DNA from: Methylobacterium radiotolerans JCM 2831
GTDB taxonomy: Bacteria; Pseudomonadota; Alphaproteobacteria; Rhizobiales; Beijerinckiaceae
Direction: 5' to 3'
DNA length: 64,000 nucleotides
Assembly: GCF_000019725.1 (NCBI RefSeq)
Contig: NC_010510.1
Location: 338,501 to 402,500 of the forward strand
The translations under genes and the position numbers were made by a program. Positions within the stretch are counted from its first letter, which is position 1. Every line of letters begins with the position of its first letter. Shown piece by piece: positions 9,052 through 17,762 of this stretch. The notes under the pieces were generated by a model. The model worked only from the letters and a program-made list of their open reading frames with translations. It made no database searches and was not told the origin of the DNA.

Positions 9052-9567
9052 ATGAAGACGTCAGCCCTAAGCTCGCCCGGGACGGATCTACCGGTGACCG
9101 CCGGATGGATGCCGGGCGTGCACGGGTGGCTTGCAGCCCTGCCGCTTGCTGGCCTCAGTATAGGCTTGGCTGTACAGGTCTTCGGTCGGGCAAATATCGC
9201 GGCGGCGGCCTGGACACTTGCGACCCTGGCGGTCCTCGGGGTCTTGCTGATTCAGGTCGTGACGAGCCTAGCCAAGGGCGACGTTGACCTCGACCTGGTC
9301 GCCCTGCTCTAAATGGGGCGCGCGCTCGCGCTTCCGCAGCCGCTGGCCGAAGCCGTTATCGCCCTGATGTACGCCGGGGGCCAGTCGTTGGAGGCGTACG
9401 CGTCCGGCCGCGCTAGCAGGGCGATGACGGCGCCGATTGCGCGGCAGCCGCGCACCGCCATGCGCGAGGACGGCGGCGTGCTCGCGCAGGTGCCCCTTGC
9501 GGCGCTGGTCCCGGGAGACCGCATCATGGTGCGCGTGGGCGACGTCGTGCCGGTCGAACACGCGTCC
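9052..9567 (+). pseudogene. Heavy-metal P-type ATPase, broken N-terminal fragment
   Basis: Two consecutive same-frame pieces (9052-9312 and 9313 onward) together match the first transmembrane segments and the actuator domain of P1B-type ATPases: a GVHGWLAALPLAGLS helix, then GGQSLEAYASGRASRAMTA and LVPGDRIMVRVGDVVPVE. A TAA stop at 9310-9312 splits them; the intact family would read through this point. Homology ends near 9567, where the protein should continue with the phosphorylation (DKTGT) and ATP-binding domains; these are absent. Non-functional remnant of a metal-efflux or uptake pump. Confidence 0.75.
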
Positions 9568-9942
9568 CAAGAGCATACTGCAATCGACGCCGCGCAGGTC
9601 GGCGCTGGGATGGAAGGCCGTGGCGAACCAGCCCCGGGGCCTCACGAGAATCCGGCGCGCCTCGTCTTCAGCGAGCACGCAGAGCCCTCCATGCGCTTCG
9701 TTTTCCGCGAATGCTGCCATACGCCGAGCGCCACCGGTTACGATTGCCCAGATCCGGGACCCTTTTACGATTTGGGAGTCTCTATACGAGAAAGCCCGAA
9801 ATGCTGACCGAGCTCTGCCGGTCATTTCGCCGTTGGCGCATCGTAAGATTTCGGCTCGCACAGCCACAGTCGGCGAGCCCGGATCCTCGAACCAGCTTAG
9901 CATGCGTTCGGCGGCGCCAACCGGCTCAATTGCGGATTTCAC
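9568..9942 (-). pseudogene. Unidentified gene fragment abutting the ATPase remnant
   Basis: The minus strand holds a coding-like stretch from a GTG at 9942 (includes ERMLSWFEDPGSPTVAVRAE and GGARRMAAFAENEAHGGLC). It runs into the antisense of the ATPase actuator domain near 9567, so it looks like the front part of a gene joined to unrelated DNA. I do not recognise the family. The plus-strand reading of the same bases is much less protein-like. Confidence 0.35.
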
Positions 9943-10108
9943 GTCCGGTGAACTCAGAAGAACATGTCGCCGAACGTCAAACCTAAATATACGATCTGTA
10001 GATCAGTTTATAGACCTGCACCGAAGGGTCGACAGCCAATCTTGATTAGGAAAGATTGATGTATAACTATCCCGGTTTGCGAACATCAATCGTCAGATCG
10101 TCAGATCA

Positions 10109-10459
10109 TTACCGAGTTCCGATCGTACCGCGAAACGAATTAAACCTCGAGCTATCGGATGATGGCGGCCCAAACATCGCCGGTCCTGCTGGATTGGTTG
10201 AATAACTTGGTACGGAGTAGCTGCTACCGCCAGAATTAGAAAACCTTGCCAAGTATTCTGGCGCTCTGCGCTCCACGCAGTCCCCAGATTTATTATTATC
10301 GAGCTTCTGATCCAACATTTCTTTCGAGAATTTACCGTTTGGAGACCGCGACTGACTCGGCGTCCAATCAAAATATTTGGACTGACCGCACAGAGAGTCC
10401 CTGGCTGTCACGGAACCCATACCACCTAGAAGGAGAATGGAAGCCAACAAAATACGCAT
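10109..10459 (-). CDS. Small secreted protein of unknown function
   Basis: 116 residues with a clear Sec signal peptide (MRILLASILLLGGMGSVTA) and a polar mature part rich in Ser, Asn and Pro, with two cysteines (one in SLCGQS, one in GDCVER) that could form a disulfide. The ATG at 10459 has a TGAGG stretch ten bases upstream; an in-frame GTG lies five codons earlier. It sits in an AT-rich block and is divergent from a truncated Cache sensor. Family not recognised. Confidence 0.6.
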   Translation of the reverse strand: MRILLASILLLGGMGSVTARDSLCGQSKYFDWTPSQSRSPNGKFSKEMLDQKLDNNKSGDCVERRAPEYLARFSNSGGSSYSVPSYSTNPAGPAMFGPPSSDSSRFNSFRGTIGTR

Positions 10460-10814
10460 AATGTTAAACCTCACATATTTAAGAAAACTTCAGTTGGGAG
10501 GTATAAGAAACAAACATTGACCGATCACTGACATGAAAAGTTAACGTCTGTTAACGTTTCGGATGTGTAGATGCCTTCGATTGAGTTGCCGCATGGCTAA
10601 ATGGAATCTGAGACTGTGAAAGTGGCACATCACACCTGGCGCACAGCTCGCATCGGGCGGGGTCTTGCAAGAGATCCGCCGCGCCCGACCTTCCAGGCGA
10701 ACGTCGGCAGCGGATAGCAACATGAAAGCCTGAGGTCGTGGAGCGCATCCGACAAAATCGGACAAGACCTTACCACGCGTGCAGCTATAAAATCGAAAAA
10801 TATTTGGCATCAAG
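10460..10814. other. Divergent intergenic region
   Basis: Lies between the start of the small secreted protein (minus) and the Cache-domain gene (plus). No gene seen. AT-rich stretches near 10490-10560 and 10790-10812 are the likely promoter areas for the two directions. Confidence 0.4.
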
Positions 10815-11813
10815 ATGAAAATTCGTCTGCGAGATCACGTCATTTCACTGCATCGATCGGTCATTGCGCGTGCTCGTAACGCCGCAAAACGCACCGTAGG
10901 ATTTGCTACCATTATTTATATATCTTTTGCTATCATAGTATCGGCGACCACAGCATTCGTCATATTCGCCGAGAATTATACACTCAAAGATCTAAGGCAG
11001 AATCAGATAAGGCAGGAATTCGAAGCTCTCTCCAGCTTGGGGCTCGCCAAGATTACAGCCGAATTGGGAAAGTCCGATGTTGCACTTGATACACTAGCAA
11101 TGACTGACGCTTATAGATTCGCTACCGAAGAGACATCCCTATCCTTGGCGCGCGTCCTTGGCAATTTGCGCGAAGTTTCACCCGCCGCATATGCAGTGTT
11201 TGTCGCCTTTCCGGACGGCAGTTACAGCCTCGCTAGGCGCATCAATAAACAGCTCGATACAACGGGCGAGCCGATAGTTGACGAGCAAGGGCCAAAATTT
11301 GAGCTCCAATTTACCGAAAGCTCAGCAGCAGGCCACAGAGTTCGTTTCATATATCTCAATGCCGATTATGAACGTGTCGTTAGCTTGGAGCCCAAGAAAG
11401 AATATCACGCGCCACAGACCCGACCGTGGTACATCGCCGGGAAATCAAACTCGAGAGCGCAGCTCGTCGGGCCGTATAGCTATGATGATGTCGATTTTGT
11501 CGGGCTAACTCTAAGTCGTCGATCGGCATCAAATAACAGTATTGTCTTTGGCGTCGACATAACGCTGGCTTCGTTATCAGATAGCCTCAGAGACTGTATA
11601 TTCATATCCGGCGAGCGGATAATGCTCTTTGATACTGACGGTCAACTGCTCGCTGAGGCAAGCTCAGCGCGCCAAGGAGAGACCAATGATTTACTGCCAT
11701 TGGGCTCGATAGATATCCAAAATAAGAAAAGGGCGCGAATGGGCATGTTGGCGCGGCCGGACCGAACCAGCCAGAGCTCTGGCGGGGCGTCGAGCCGGAG
11801 CTTCCGTAGGTGA
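10815..11813 (+). pseudogene. Cache-domain membrane sensor, C-terminally truncated
   Basis: A membrane helix (TIIYISFAIIVSATTAFVIF, about 31-50) is followed by an extracytoplasmic sensing domain with the Cache signature RPWYIAGKSNSR…GPYSY. Full-length relatives carry a second helix and a cyclase, GGDEF, kinase or chemotaxis output domain. Here the protein stops after 332 residues, with no second membrane helix and no output domain. The AT-rich coding sequence changes abruptly to GC-rich sequence near 11730 and the last ~28 codons look like read-through into foreign DNA. Probably a sensor gene cut by rearrangement. Confidence 0.65.
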
Positions 11814-11979
11814 GGGGGTAGGCCAGCGAGGCGAGCGAGAAGCCCGCCACGAGCCGCGCGCCCGTGTGGTCAACGAGACTGCCCTTCAGCGTTGTGCGCA
11901 GAGTGTCTAAGCAGAGGGTCAAGCGCAGCGATCGTTGAGCCCGGATCAGTGTCGTCAGCTCGTCGATTTTGAGTTCCAC
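11731..11979 (-). pseudogene. Possible gene fragment 3' of the truncated sensor
   Basis: A GC-rich minus-strand reading (starts near 11979, includes LKIDELTTLIRAQRSLRLTL) looks moderately coding and ends by running into the antisense of the Cache gene. I do not recognise it. It marks the foreign side of the junction near 11730. Confidence 0.2.
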
Positions 11980-12065
11980 AAAGATGATAGTTGAACGTTC
12001 GACCAGATGTGCAGCTACCTTAGGAATCTGTCGGGAACGTTGAGTGTGTAAGGATTCGTGGCCAA

Positions 12066-12824
12066 CTAGTTGGATGAAAATTTCGCCACTGAACCAGATG
12101 CATCGAACTTTCTTCCGCTTCTGATCGCATCCACCGCTTTCTTGACCCCCGCTGCACCATCATGAATCTTGAGCCACGAGCTCACGCGACATGCAGCCCA
12201 GGCGTATACCATATGATCGCCGACGGGAGCGGCGTCCAACCAATCAGATTTGCTCGTCGGAAGTGGCCGACCGTCATCTTCGATACGACAAGCCGCTAAT
12301 CCCGAGTGCGACGGCTGAAGATATCGATCATCTTTGGAAACTACCACGGCCAGACCTTCGTCGAACCATGCTGGAACGTCGTCAAGTGCTGCGTCGCCCA
12401 ACATCGCATGGAGCTGCACGTGAGCGAGCTCATGCGTGAGTATCGTCTCATTTCTCCCCGCGGGCGACACGTAGACTAGATTGTCGCCGACCGCAAAAGC
12501 CTTCGCGGACCCGCCGTTCACCCATTCATTACACGCACCTGTCGCGCAAACGATAAACCGATTGGAGTGGACAGGCTGCCCATAAAACTTGGAGACCGTC
12601 GAACGCGCCGAGGCGATATCATTCCTCAGACGTTCGCGATCGATGTCCGCGAGTCTGGGCTCAACAAATACATCCTCCCCCATGTCGTCAAATCCAAAAC
12701 AATCTGGACAGTAATAGGCGAAAGTCAGAGGGGCCTTCCGCATCACGAAAATCGTCACGCTACATATCAGAACCAATGAAATAAGACTAGCGGCTATGGC
12801 GCTTTTGACAATTGGAGAACGCAT
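12066..12824 (-). CDS. Membrane-anchored gluzincin-type metallopeptidase
   Basis: From the chosen ATG the protein has one N-terminal membrane helix (SLISLVLICSVTIFVM), then an extracytoplasmic domain with the zinc motif HELAH at residues 131-135 and a downstream WFDEGLAV whose Glu (about 156) is the expected third ligand. This HExxH…E layout is that of peptidase MA-like gluzincins. Four cysteines (two in YYCPDC, two near CATGAC) could bridge. Alternative starts lie 4 and 14 codons upstream (ATG, GTG). Substrate unknown; it is isolated in an AT-richer block, so no pathway is implied. Confidence 0.7.
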   Translation of the reverse strand: MRSPIVKSAIAASLISLVLICSVTIFVMRKAPLTFAYYCPDCFGFDDMGEDVFVEPRLADIDRERLRNDIASARSTVSKFYGQPVHSNRFIVCATGACNEWVNGGSAKAFAVGDNLVYVSPAGRNETILTHELAHVQLHAMLGDAALDDVPAWFDEGLAVVVSKDDRYLQPSHSGLAACRIEDDGRPLPTSKSDWLDAAPVGDHMVYAWAACRVSSWLKIHDGAAGVKKAVDAIRSGRKFDASGSVAKFSSN

Positions 12825-13640
12825 AGACTGCCCCATCGACGCGGATCGCAAAACAATGTCCACCAACCCGGCTTAAGATCTCGTATCGTTCGAGCGAGAC
12901 GCGCGCTTGCCTTCTCAAACTGCGCGATCAGCCAGAATTATGATACTGTTATAGCAAATAGACCTGATGAAATGATATTGACAAATATTGTTCAGTGACG
13001 CCCAGACTATTGTGAGTCGCAATCAGCGCAAGGTTCGGTTTCGTCTTGGGCCGTTCAACATGTCACGTCCATATCTCCTCGCAGGTCAGCGATAGCGTGT
13101 TAGCGTCCGGGCCCCGATGCCGGCATACCGCGGCCCAGCGTCGGGAATGCGCCGCGCGAACAGGCCCTTCTCGTCGCCCGTGAAGCGCCCTTCGTGCGAG
13201 GCATGCATCGCCATTTTTTGCGCAGCGCCCTCACATTGTGCGGCTGCCGGAGATCCACGGCGCCGCGCGCAGTTGAGGGCGCCAGGAGCGGCAAGACTTC
13301 GGCTGCCGTCATAGCAGTGCCGGAAGGATGATACTGTCGCAGTTCCCGGAAGGGAGTACCAGCGGGTCATGCTGGGGCGAGACCTGTCGCGGGTCCCCCT
13401 CGTCCAGGAGTGGCTCGCTGGCCGGCTCGTCGTGACCCGTCCGGCGTCTAGGATCGAAATCCACTGGCGGCTGCCTCACTGGCCGAATGGGCGTCTAATG
13501 ACCGGACGCGGGTTCTGGTCCACAATCCCGCAGCTCTCCACGGATTCGGTTGGGCATACGCTCGGGATCAGTTCGGGGCGAAAGCTTCGGTGATCATGTC
13601 CGCTTGTAGCGGCTGTCTATGCCACAGGGGATGACTGCAA
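12825..13640. other. Long non-coding or decayed stretch
   Basis: No supported gene. 12920-13010 is AT-rich. On the minus strand 13086-13220 there is a short protein-like tail (GDEKGLFARRIPDAG) that could be the end of a lost gene, but it has no recognisable family. Confidence 0.35.
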
Positions 13641-13670
13641 TGGGCGCTTTGCTGCCGGGCCGGTTCCGGA

Positions 13671-13696
13671 GCCCCTCGACACAAAAGCCGAGGGGC
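13671..13696 (-). terminator. Hairpin just 3' of integrase copy 2
   Basis: The same 8-bp stem (GCCCCTCG / CGAGGGGC) as after copy 1, seven bases past the stop codon. The stem is kept although loop bases changed (CACAAAAG-type loop here), which argues that the structure matters. Confidence 0.4.
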
Positions 13697-13703
13697 CGAA
13701 CGC

Positions 13704-14336
13704 TCAAATCTCAGTTCCCTCTGCCAAGGTCAGGGCATCCTCGACGTCGACGCCGAGGTATCTGACCGTGCTCTCGATCTTAGTATGGCCAAGTAGGATC
13801 TGGACGGCACGCAGGTTGCCAGTCCGCTTGTAAATCAACGACGCCTTCGTGCGGCGGAGGGAATGGGTGCCATAATCCTCGCTGCGCAGCCCGATGCCCG
13901 CGACCCACTCATCGACCAAGCGTGCATACTGCCTGGTGCTGATGTGCGTGACGCCGTCGAGCCTGCTGGGGAAAGCGTAGTCGTCGAGCGTACCACCCCT
14001 GGCCTCCAGCCATGCGAGGATGCTGGTTCGTGCGGGTTCGAGTAATTCGAACTGCACCGGTCGGCCGGTCTTGCGCTGGATGACGATGGCCCGGCTACGA
14101 ACGCGACCGCCACTGACGAGATCGCCGATCTTTAGCTTGACGATGTCGCAGCCGCGCAGCTTGCTGTCGATGGCGAGATCGAACATTGCCCGGTCGCGCG
14201 TGCGCCGTTCGCGGTCAAGCCAGAACCGAATGGCCCAGACCTGCTGAGGTTTGAGGGCTCGTTTGGCACCGAGCTTGCGGCCAGCATTCCAGGCCGGCCG
14301 TCCTTTGACGGCCGGATCGTGTGCAGAATGTCCCAT
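13704..14336 (-). CDS. Short tyrosine recombinase/integrase, copy 2
   Basis: Near-identical to the integrase at 1379-2011; differences I see are Val for Thr at residue 10, Lys for Arg at 69, Thr for Ala at 105, Tyr for Phe at 120 and Ala for Thr at 146. All catalytic residues are retained. A 98-residue in-frame extension upstream is open but is not shared as protein with copy 1, so I start at MGHSAHDP. Probably active or recently active. Confidence 0.85.
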   Translation of the reverse strand: MGHSAHDPAVKGRPAWNAGRKLGAKRALKPQQVWAIRFWLDRERRTRDRAMFDLAIDSKLRGCDIVKLKIGDLVSGGRVRSRAIVIQRKTGRPVQFELLEPARTSILAWLEARGGTLDDYAFPSRLDGVTHISTRQYARLVDEWVAGIGLRSEDYGTHSLRRTKASLIYKRTGNLRAVQILLGHTKIESTVRYLGVDVEDALTLAEGTEI

Positions 14337-14589
14337 CGTCTGTCTCCTCGCCGCCGGCCCATGCCGACGAGGCGAGAAGAGACCCGAACTGAAGCTTCGG
14401 AGAGCGGGCATTTGCGGACGTTCCGACTGCGACCCAACCCAGTCACTGCTGTAAGGAAGCAGAGCTCCATAAAGCAGCCGTCCGGTGCGTGCATCAGCAC
14501 CGGACGGCTGCTGGTCTGGAAAAGCGATGTTAGGTCGACCGGCTTTGAGCGCCGGGGCTCGCCTATGCCGAAGCCGACGTGAGACGGCT

Positions 14590-15159
14590 TCAGGCGCTGC
14601 GGGCCTGGTCCGGATGACGCCCTTCCGCAAACTCTTCGACGATCTTGGCGCAGAACGCCGGCAGGTCCTTCGGGTTGCGGCTGGTGACGAGGCCCTTGTC
14701 GACTACCACCTCCGCGTCGACCCATTCCCCGCCCGCGTTGCGGATGTCGGTCTTCACGGTCGGGAACGACGTCAGCTTGCGCCCCTTCACGACGTCGGCC
14801 TCCACCAGCGTCCAGGGCCCGTGGCAGATGACGCCGACCGGCTTGGCCTGCTGGAAGAAGTCCCGGACGAAGCCGACCACGGCCTCGCTGCCCCGGAGCT
14901 TGTCGGCCCCCACGCTGCCGCCGGGGATGATGAGACCGTCGAAGTCTGAGGCGGACACGCCGTCGATGACCTTGTCGACCGGATACTTCCCAGCCGGGTC
15001 GAGGTCGTTGTTGACCGTCTCGGCCTCGCCCGCCTCAAGCCCGACCACGGTTACCGTCGCGCCGGCCGCCAGCAGCGCGTCGCGGGGCTTTGTGAACTCC
15101 GGCTCCTCCGTTCCCCGGGGGGCGATCAGGATGGCGATGGTCTTGCCCTGAAGCGACAT
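14590..15159 (-). CDS. DJ-1/PfpI-family protein (type 1 glutamine-amidotransferase fold)
   Basis: 189 residues. The nucleophile elbow AKPVGVICHGPWTLVEA carries the conserved Cys followed by His; a TEEPEF segment near residue 20 supplies the acidic partner. This is the PfpI/YhbO subgroup, linked to stress protection (protein deglycase or protease-like activity is debated for the family). The ATG at 15159 is preferred over one 14 codons upstream because the family begins with MSLQGKTIAIL. It lies 38 bases downstream of a catalase-family gene on the same strand, so a shared oxidative-stress operon is likely. Confidence 0.88.
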   Translation of the reverse strand: MSLQGKTIAILIAPRGTEEPEFTKPRDALLAAGATVTVVGLEAGEAETVNNDLDPAGKYPVDKVIDGVSASDFDGLIIPGGSVGADKLRGSEAVVGFVRDFFQQAKPVGVICHGPWTLVEADVVKGRKLTSFPTVKTDIRNAGGEWVDAEVVVDKGLVTSRNPKDLPAFCAKIVEEFAEGRHPDQARSA

Positions 15160-15197
15160 GGGTCGTTCCTCTCTGCGTGATGTGGGAAGGAGTTGGC

Positions 15198-16280
15198 TCA
15201 AGCCGGGATGCTCTCGGGCGAGGCGGTGTTCTCGGCGGTCACGCCGTTCTCCCGATGGCGGAAGTCGCTCAGCGCCCGGTAGACCTGAAGACGCGCCCGC
15301 ATCACCGAACCCAGCGGTTGGTGCGCCGCCAGGCTGTGCGCGGGGCGGAAGGTCATCACCTCGTCGAAGTAGCGGACCCGCTCGGGCGAGTAGGCATCCT
15401 GCCGGGGCAGGCGGAGCGTCGCCACCGTGCGGTACGGGCTGATTGCGACCGGCCAGTCGACCGAGGCATCCTCGATGGGTTGCCGTTCGGCATCGGCCCA
15501 GAGCTGCGCCTTCAGATCGTAGACCGCCGTGTTGTCGCGGAAGAAGGCCGCGGCCGCGTGGCGGAAACCGTCCTCGTCACCGTGCGGGTCAAGCTCCCAT
15601 TCGGCGAGGTTCCGTTGCGCGGGCGAAGCCGGCACCGCCCCGAGCTTGGCGACGTAGTCGCCGAACCGCATCGGGGCCTGACTGAAGTAGCTGTCGGCGA
15701 GCGGGTGGCTGTAGGGATGACCGAGGAAATCGGCCATGGCGCTCTCGGTGCCAAACGCGTGCAGCACTCGGTTGAGGTTGCGGGCTGTGGCCGCGACGGC
15801 GCTCTTCACACCCTCCGGCATGCCGGTCGATTTCCCGATGACCGTGCCGTCGCGCAGGAAGCCCGCCGCGGTGCCCGACGGGAAGGTCGTGCCGGTGGCG
15901 AGTACGAAGTCCTGGGTCTCGACGTCGTGCCCAGACAGCTTCTCGCCCGGCACTCCGAAGACCTTGATCGACATGCCGCGGTGGGTCGACACCCGGTCGC
16001 CCAGGATTTCCCCGGGCCCTTGCGCGAAGCGCACGGCCACCTTGTACGTACCCGGCCTAGCGAACAGGCCCTGCGCGAGTTCCGGGGGCAGGTTCTCCGG
16101 AACGACCAACTCCCCGACGACGCAGGCCGAGCTCTTCGCGTGACTCGCGCGTACCGCTCGGTGCTCGCGCTTCTCCACGACCTGCGACTGCTGAGTCATC
16201 CCCTGGATGATACCGTCGATGGACTTCTGCTCGTCCGGGGCGGGCGTCTCGATATCGGGGGCGTAGCGAAGGAATGTCAT
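15198..16280 (-). CDS. SrpA-like catalase-family protein, copy 1
   Basis: 360 residues, shorter than the ~480-residue classical catalases. Catalase-core marks are present: the distal His region (RAVRASHAKSSA, equivalent to RVVHAKGAG), RGMSIKVFG, a TQDFVLATG segment and a C-terminal R-x-x-x-Y (RLQVY) as candidate haem-Tyr ligand motif. SrpA-like proteins bind haem and act on peroxides, though weak or peroxidase-type activity is possible. It is divergent from a second, related gene at 16524 across a ~240-base gap, and precedes the PfpI gene. Confidence 0.82.
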   Translation of the reverse strand: MTFLRYAPDIETPAPDEQKSIDGIIQGMTQQSQVVEKREHRAVRASHAKSSACVVGELVVPENLPPELAQGLFARPGTYKVAVRFAQGPGEILGDRVSTHRGMSIKVFGVPGEKLSGHDVETQDFVLATGTTFPSGTAAGFLRDGTVIGKSTGMPEGVKSAVAATARNLNRVLHAFGTESAMADFLGHPYSHPLADSYFSQAPMRFGDYVAKLGAVPASPAQRNLAEWELDPHGDEDGFRHAAAAFFRDNTAVYDLKAQLWADAERQPIEDASVDWPVAISPYRTVATLRLPRQDAYSPERVRYFDEVMTFRPAHSLAAHQPLGSVMRARLQVYRALSDFRHRENGVTAENTASPESIPA

Positions 16281-16523
16281 CGGCGTATCCTCGACGTGTC
16301 GTCCGCCTACGGGGTGATTTCACGAAGGCTGTGATCGGGACGCGGGGTCGGAAGGCCGCCGGATCGCGGCCGCGCCTGCGCGGAGAGAAAGACCGCACTT
16401 CCGACAAGCCGCGCCGGCCCCCTGCCGTTCCACACCTCGTTCATGGGCGATTGAATGCCGCACAACCTGGAACGTCGCCGGGCGAGCGGGTGTTCTGTCC
16501 TGGCCGCCAGCGGGAGACAGACC

Positions 16524-17600
16524 TTGCGATCACCGGTGCGATACACCCCCGACGTCGAGGCGGTGCTGCCAGACGAAGGGCAGACCATCGAGCAGCTCAA
16601 CCAGACCTTCGATAAGATCCTGAACCGGGTCGCGGAGCATTCGGGCCATGCTGTGCGCTCGGTCCACGCGAAGTCGCATGGCATCCTTGAAGGGGCTCTG
16701 ACGATCGATGCGGGCCTGCCCCCCGAGCTGGCCCAAGGCCTGTTCGCCACTCCCGGCCAGCACAAGGTCTACATGCGGTTGTCGACCAATGCCGGCGACA
16801 TCCTTCCCGATGCGGTCTCCCTGCCCCGTGGCCTCGCACTCAAGGTGTTGGACGTCGAGGGCGAGCGCCTGCCGGATGCGGAGGGGACGACCCAGAACTT
16901 CATCATGGTCAACGGCAAGGTGTTCCAGGCACCGAGCGCCGAGAAGTTTCTGAGCAGCCTCAAGCTGCTGGCCGGCACTACGGACCGCGCCGAGGGGCTG
17001 AAGGTCGCCGCCTCCACGGTCCTGCGCGGCGTCAATAAGGCTCTGCATGCGGTAGGCATCGACAGCCCCACCATCGGCTCTCTGGGCGGTGCGCCCAATG
17101 TCGATCCGCTCGGCGAGACCTACTATAGCCTGACCCCGTTCCGGTACGGTGAATACATCGCCAAGTTCTCGCTGGCCCCCGTCGCGCCGGCTCTGACCGC
17201 CCTGACCGGCACTGAGATCGATGCCTCCGGCCGCGCAAACGCCATCCGCGAGACCGTGCAGTCTGAGATGATGGGCATCGCAGGCGAGTGGGAATTCCGC
17301 GTGCAGCTCTGTCGCGATCTCGAACACCAGCCGATCGAGGACCCAACGGTGGAGTGGAAGGAGGACGAGGCACCGTTCCAGCGGGTCGGGATTGTTCGAG
17401 TTCAGCCGCAGGACAGTTGGGATCCTGCACGGGTCCAGGCGGTGGACGAGGAGATGCGGTTCAGCGTGTGGACCGGCCTCGCAGCGCACCGACCTCTCGG
17501 CAACATCAACCGAGCCCGCAACGCCCCCTATCGGCATTCGGCCGAGTTCCGCGAGCGGTTCAACCGCTGCCCGATCCACGAGCCGGGTACGGTGCGCTGA
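16524..17600 (+). CDS. SrpA-like catalase-family protein, copy 2
   Basis: Paralogue of the preceding gene on the opposite strand: RSVHAKSHGILEGAL, RGLALKVLDVEGERL and the terminal RARNAPY (R-x-x-x-Y) line up with copy 1. I start at the TTG at 16524 because GGGAG lies seven bases upstream and the alignment with copy 1 begins there; an ATG at 16455 would add 23 residues without family support. The two proteins are clearly diverged (well under half identical by eye), so this is an old duplication or separate acquisition. Predicted to share a divergent promoter region. Confidence 0.8.
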   Translation: MRSPVRYTPDVEAVLPDEGQTIEQLNQTFDKILNRVAEHSGHAVRSVHAKSHGILEGALTIDAGLPPELAQGLFATPGQHKVYMRLSTNAGDILPDAVSLPRGLALKVLDVEGERLPDAEGTTQNFIMVNGKVFQAPSAEKFLSSLKLLAGTTDRAEGLKVAASTVLRGVNKALHAVGIDSPTIGSLGGAPNVDPLGETYYSLTPFRYGEYIAKFSLAPVAPALTALTGTEIDASGRANAIRETVQSEMMGIAGEWEFRVQLCRDLEHQPIEDPTVEWKEDEAPFQRVGIVRVQPQDSWDPARVQAVDEEMRFSVWTGLAAHRPLGNINRARNAPYRHSAEFRERFNRCPIHEPGTVR

Positions 17601-17682
17601 AGCGACATCCTAAAGCTGCAACTGCTGCAGATCTCAGATCAGGCGCGACGGCGATGTCTGCTTCATCGCTAAACCGCTCGCA

Positions 17683-17750
17683 AGCGGACAGGCAGAAATC
17701 CACCCGGAGCGGTCCTACGGCTCGCGACCCATCCAAGACGTTCAGCCGAC
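17683..17750. repeat. Dispersed intergenic repeat, copy B
   Basis: Lies in the gap between the convergent catalase and hydrolase genes. Shares AAGCGGAC, CCACCCGGAGCGGTCCT, GCGACCCA and GACGTTCAGCCG with the other copies. Confidence 0.5.
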
Positions 17751-17762
17751 AGCAGCCATTGC

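Larger units (their letters stand above)
13641..14447. repeat. Integrase repeat unit, copy 2
   Basis: Second copy of the unit at 1317-2119, same orientation. Shared sequence covers the hairpin, the gene and the 5' flank up to a GACCCAACCCA stretch; it ends before the PfpI-family gene. Confidence 0.7.

Noticed and set aside
9268..9942. Single 224-residue minus-strand gene across the whole span
   Set aside because: Its last ~100 codons are antisense to a clear P-type ATPase actuator domain, so only the front part was kept as a fragment.
13086..13370. 94-residue minus-strand ORF
   Set aside because: Only its last third is protein-like; no family, no ribosome-binding site, surrounded by non-coding sequence.
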